Shown piece after piece: positions 60,533-64,000 of a stretch of DNA of 64,000 bases (within the stretch, counting starts at the first letter, position 1; the number at the start of each line of letters is the position of its first letter). Under the pieces are notes generated by a model. The model ran no database searches. It had not been told where the DNA came from and was given only the letters and a program-made list of their open reading frames with translations. Source of the DNA: Propionispira arboris (GTDB lineage Bacteria > Bacillota > Negativicutes > Selenomonadales > Selenomonadaceae); assembly GCF_900109225.1 (NCBI RefSeq), contig NZ_FNZK01000013.1, positions 1-64,000 of the forward strand, written 5' to 3'. The position numbers were made by a program, and so were the translations under genes.

Positions 60533-60907
60533 TTAAATGCCTTCGCCATCGAGTCCGGTAAATTCTTGAAAGCGATGTTTTTCGGTACGTTCAATTTGAA
60601 TGATCTTTCCTTCTTTGATTACAATGACAATCTGTCCGTATTCTAAATCGCCAAATTCTTTTTGAATCTTTTTACCAATTTGCGTATAATCTGACTTTTT
60701 ATCTACATTCAATTTCTGACCGCGAGTAATCATATCACATGGCCGTATTTTCTCATTGCGTTCAATCTGGACCAGACGAAAATTTTGTGTAACAAGAGTT
60801 ACATTGCCATGAAAGGTTGTTTTTAAAACATCTACAATCTGTTCCATTAAATGTTGTGAAATCGCTGAATTTGAATTTGTCCCAATCTGTATTTTTCTTA
60901 CAGCCAT
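60533..60907 (-). CDS. Double YezD/DUF2292-like small protein
   Basis: A 124-residue protein made of two YezD-like halves. The first is MEQIVDVLKTTFHGNVTLVTQNFRLVQIER in pieces; the second KIQKEFGDLEYGQIVIVIKEGKIIQIERTEKHR. Single-copy YezD (DUF2292) is about 55 residues with the GxVxIVIQDGKVVQIERTEK pattern and is usually found beside sulfate, sulfonate or cysteine genes; its biochemical role is unknown. AGGAGG precedes ATG 60907. It has its own consensus promoter and an attenuator-like leader, and leads the D/K genes. Confidence 0.75.
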   Translation of the reverse strand: MAVRKIQIGTNSNSAISQHLMEQIVDVLKTTFHGNVTLVTQNFRLVQIERNEKIRPCDMITRGQKLNVDKKSDYTQIGKKIQKEFGDLEYGQIVIVIKEGKIIQIERTEKHRFQEFTGLDGEGI

Positions 60908-60942
60908 TAAATTCCCTCCTAATAATAACTGCCAAAATAAAG

Positions 60943-60996
60943 AAAAACTAAGCATGTCTCAACATGCCTAGCCTTCATTTTTTGATCAGCTAAACT
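60943..60996 (-). terminator. Attenuator-like terminator in the leader of the YezD-like gene (site A)
   Basis: Minus-strand stem CTAGGCATGT-TGAG-ACATGCTTAG (60971-60948, 10 bp, one G-T) followed by TTTTT, 36 bp before the ATG. It is preceded by GTTTAGCTGATCA and AATGAAGGC (60996-60971), the motif also found before site B. TAGC in the motif could pair with GCTA of the stem as a weak antiterminator. Confidence 0.75.
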
Positions 60997-61162
60997 TTAA
61001 CAGTTCTAGAGAAATAGCAGATCTTTTGTTTTACGCTCAAAAAATTCCTAAAAAAATTCATCTTAGAAACTATTATTCAATGCAGCAAAAGTCTGGTTAA
61101 TATTACTATTACACATTCTTTCCGTATTTAAAAATTAACCATATATGATTAATATGTTTATA

Positions 61163-61191
61163 ATTATAGTTTGAGCAGCTGATTTTGTCAA
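61163..61191 (-). promoter_or_regulatory. Consensus sigma-A promoter for the YezD/D/K transcript
   Basis: On the minus strand TTGACA (61191-61186), 17 bases, TATAAT (61168-61163): a perfect vegetative promoter. The start would be near 61,155, giving a leader of about 185 bases before terminator A. It lies between the NifH-like and YezD-like genes, so the D/K part can be transcribed apart from the upstream genes. Confidence 0.85.
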
Positions 61192-61237
61192 TCTTTTTCA
61201 TACTAAAAATATAGTATTACTTGATGTGGTTTATATA

Positions 61238-62098
<861 letters not shown>

Positions 62099-62168
62099 TT
62101 AATCTCCTTTTATTTTAATAATATGAATTTAACACTCATTTTTGATCAACTAGAAATTTATATTATAT

Positions 62169-63137
62169 TTAATACCATATTGTAGTTTTTTCCTGAGGAA
62201 TTTTATTAAATAAAACCGTCGACAAATAACGTTCTCCCGTATCGGGAAGGATAGCAACAACTGTTTTTCCTTTATTTTCAGATCGTTTGGCAATTTTTGC
62301 TGCAGCAAAAGCGGCTGCCCCCGAAGAAATACCCACCAATAAGCCTTCAACTCTTGCCAAAACACGAGCCGTGTCAATTGCTTCTTCATTTCTCACTTTG
62401 TAGATTTCATCTACAAGCTTCAAATCCAAAACTTTTGATACAAAACCAGGTCCAATACCTTGGATTTGATGAGCTCCCAGTTTACCACCGGATAAAACTG
62501 GTGATGAGGCTGGTTCAACGGCCACGATTTTGATGTAAGGATTTTTCTCCTTCAACGCAGCTGCGATTCCAGTTATGGTCCCCCCCGTCCCAACACCGGC
62601 AACTAAGATATCAACCTTCCCTTCTGTAGCTTCCCAAATCTCAAGCCCTGTTGTTTTTTTGTGTATTTGGGGATTTGCCGGATTTTCAAATTGCTGCAAA
62701 ATAATGCTGTTTACAATCTGTCCATTCAATTCTTCCGCCTTGCGGATTGCTCCTTTCATGCCTTTTTCCCCTGGAGTCAAAACCAATTCTGCCCCCAGCG
62801 CTGTCAAGAGTGTTCTACGTTCCACACTCATTGAATCAGGCATTGTAATAATCAGTCGATACCCTTTTGCTGCCGCAACAAACGCCAGCCCGACACCAGT
62901 ATTACCACTAGTCGGTTCAATAATGACCGAATCTTTTGTAAGAGTTCCCTTCTCTTCTGCATCTTGAATCATCGCATGAGCCAGCCGATCTTTGATACTG
63001 CCGAGCGGATTAAAATATTCTAATTTGAATAAAAGTTCACTTTCTTCCACTTTTGCTAATTTCGCAAATGATTGTGATCTCAATATGGGTGTATTCCCGA
63101 TAAGTTCGACTAAATTATCTACTATAATATTAGACAT
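62169..63137 (-). CDS. cysK: Cysteine synthase (O-acetylserine sulfhydrylase type)
   Basis: A 322-residue PLP enzyme joining O-acetylserine with sulfide, possibly with methanethiol in this setting. [13 protein letters not shown] at the N-terminus, PLP Lys in [25 protein letters not shown] (substrate loop), [12 protein letters not shown] (phosphate cup) and the C-terminal [12 protein letters not shown]. All family residues are intact. The GGGGGA site precedes the ATG. It sits between the NifB-like and NifH-like genes in the same direction, a strong hint that the operon deals with sulfur. The exact thiol is inference. Confidence 0.9.
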   Translation of the reverse strand: MSNIIVDNLVELIGNTPILRSQSFAKLAKVEESELLFKLEYFNPLGSIKDRLAHAMIQDAEEKGTLTKDSVIIEPTSGNTGVGLAFVAAAKGYRLIITMPDSMSVERRTLLTALGAELVLTPGEKGMKGAIRKAEELNGQIVNSIILQQFENPANPQIHKKTTGLEIWEATEGKVDILVAGVGTGGTITGIAAALKEKNPYIKIVAVEPASSPVLSGGKLGAHQIQGIGPGFVSKVLDLKLVDEIYKVRNEEAIDTARVLARVEGLLVGISSGAAAFAAAKIAKRSENKGKTVVAILPDTGERYLSTVLFNKIPQEKTTIWY

Positions 63138-63191
63138 TTATTTTCCCCCTGCAAACACATATGATTTTCTGCCGTTCCCAGCTGATATGCT

Positions 63192-64000
63192 TCAACCATG
63201 TGAAAACGTTTCCTTAACTACAAGCTGCCCCAGATAAACCTGCTCACTAAAATTACTTTTCCCTGGAACGCCCACAGCATCCGCACGACATCTTTGACAA
63301 TGGCGGAAAACATCTATATATTTTTCTGCTTCACGTCTTGCTCCATCAATATCATTACAACCTGGTTCTACATAATCTTTTAATTTATGCTGTGGAATCA
63401 GCGGAATAATATTATATAAAGTTGCCCCAGCCTCTTTAACCTGTCTAGCCACTTCCTTAATATGGAATCGATTAATTTCATTGATCAATACCGTATTAAT
63501 TTTTATGGTAATGCCCGCATCGGCTATTTTCTGGATTCCAGCCAATTGATTTTTGATTAAAATATCAGCTGCTTCAACACCTTCATAGCGTTTTCCATGA
63601 TAAACAATTCCTGATATAATTTTAGCCTGTATCTCTGGATCGACCGCATTAACCGTTACCGTCAAGGTATCAATCCCCACATCAATAATTTCTTCAGCCC
63701 GTTCATTTAGCAATAAGCCATTCGTACTCATACATTTTAAAAGTTGCGGGAATCTATCCTGAATCAACCGAAAGGTTAACAATGCATTATCGGTCGCCAG
63801 TGTATCCCCCGGCCCAGCAATGCCAGCTACCGTTATATCAGGGCAAAGTTTCAAACCGCGTTCAATCGCTTCAATCGCTTGTTCTGGTTTTAAAATAGAA
63901 GCTGTTACTCCCGGTCGGTTTTCTGTTGTATTGATTTTTCTATCACAAAAATTACACTCAATATTACAACCCGGACACACTGGCAGATGCATTCTGCCTT
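63192..64000 (-). CDS. NifB-like radical SAM protein without NifX domain (5' end outside window)
   Basis: At least 269 residues of a NifB-family radical SAM enzyme that builds the carbide-containing [8Fe-9S-C] core of nitrogenase cofactors. The cluster motif is HLPVCPGCNIECNFCDRK (CxxxCxxC), then GIAGPGDTLATDN (the SAM-binding Gly motif) and CMSTNGLLL. RCRADAVGVPGK near the end has the C-terminal cysteines (HCQRCRADAVG) of NifB. The frame ends KETFSHG with no NifX-like domain. The N-terminal part lies beyond base 64000; the reading frame is open there. Its presence shows that the D/K proteins probably carry a NifB-derived cofactor. Confidence 0.85.
   Translation of the reverse strand, partial: GRMHLPVCPGCNIECNFCDRKINTTENRPGVTASILKPEQAIEAIERGLKLCPDITVAGIAGPGDTLATDNALLTFRLIQDRFPQLLKCMSTNGLLLNERAEEIIDVGIDTLTVTVNAVDPEIQAKIISGIVYHGKRYEGVEAADILIKNQLAGIQKIADAGITIKINTVLINEINRFHIKEVARQVKEAGATLYNIIPLIPQHKLKDYVEPGCNDIDGARREAEKYIDVFRHCQRCRADAVGVPGKSNFSEQVYLGQLVVKETFSHG

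Noticed and set aside
60908-61155. SAM-I, T-box or cobalamin riboswitch in the leader of the YezD-like gene
   Set aside because: I looked for the GGCCC/GAAGCCCGGCAACC core of SAM-I, the AGGGTGG box of T-box leaders and the cobalamin box; none is present.

Overview
The window looks like the chromosome of a low-GC, anaerobic, motile Firmicute, most probably a Negativicute (Pelosinus/Sporomusa-like). This is inferred from gene content and strong AGGAGG-type ribosome sites; no rRNA is present to confirm it. There are no CRISPR arrays. Two intact tRNA genes are present (Pro-UGG and Val-GAC), with 3' fragments of at least three others.

1-15.8 kb is accessory DNA. It opens with the end of an IS21-type element. 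A leftward block follows with a recombination kit (ERF annealing protein, Cys-rich PD-(D/E)XK nuclease, RadC, DUF932), a flagellin, a small secreted protein and a membrane protein. Next to these lie an XRE regulator and two excisionase-like HTH proteins. A run of leftward defence-type genes follows: DUF4209/HEPN-like, PIN-like, OLD-family ATPase-TOPRIM, a RelA/SpoT-domain protein and a P-loop ATPase. The block ends at the 3' half of a tRNA-Thr, a probable attachment-site scar. 15.8-22.6 kb is a second island. It holds one 1766-residue STAND NTPase with an N-terminal nuclease domain (Avs/AVAST-like) between two broken tyrosine integrases, and ends at a degenerate tRNA-Sec-like fragment. A ParE/Phd toxin-antitoxin pair borders it.

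23-33 kb holds a FIST-domain sensor in an overlapping operon with two histidine kinases and a REC-HDOD effector, a divergent response regulator, a frameshifted DJ-1/PfpI pseudogene, small orphan genes and a methyltransferase between a tRNA-Pro gene and a degenerate copy of its 3' end. 33-38 kb is core metabolism: PEP synthase under a large palindrome, a CcpN-like repressor and the PEP-synthase regulatory kinase/phosphorylase. The last two appear to start with ATT and ATA. Dtd and a YjbR-like protein follow.

38-51 kb has a chemoreceptor, a GntR-controlled operon (dicarboxylate-type carrier, DUF1847 protein, PatB/MalY C-S lyase), a hydrolase, a chloramphenicol-acetyltransferase-like protein, a GAF-PAS-GGDEF-EAL protein and a sugar kinase.

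51.5-64 kb is the most interesting part. A sulfonate-type ABC importer operon (permease, ATPase, GlcD-like flavoprotein, binding protein, aminotransferase) lies downstream of a nitrogenase-like cluster. In transcription order this is a NifB-like radical SAM protein, cysteine synthase, a NifH-like protein, a double YezD/DUF2292 protein, and NifD-like and NifK-like subunits. The cysteine synthase and YezD, with no recognisable nifEN in view, fit a methylthio-alkane-reductase-type sulfur-salvage system (Mar) better than nitrogen fixation. Intrinsic terminators sit in the leaders of the YezD-like gene, the D-subunit gene and the importer. Two of them share an unusual upstream motif, which suggests transcription attenuation.
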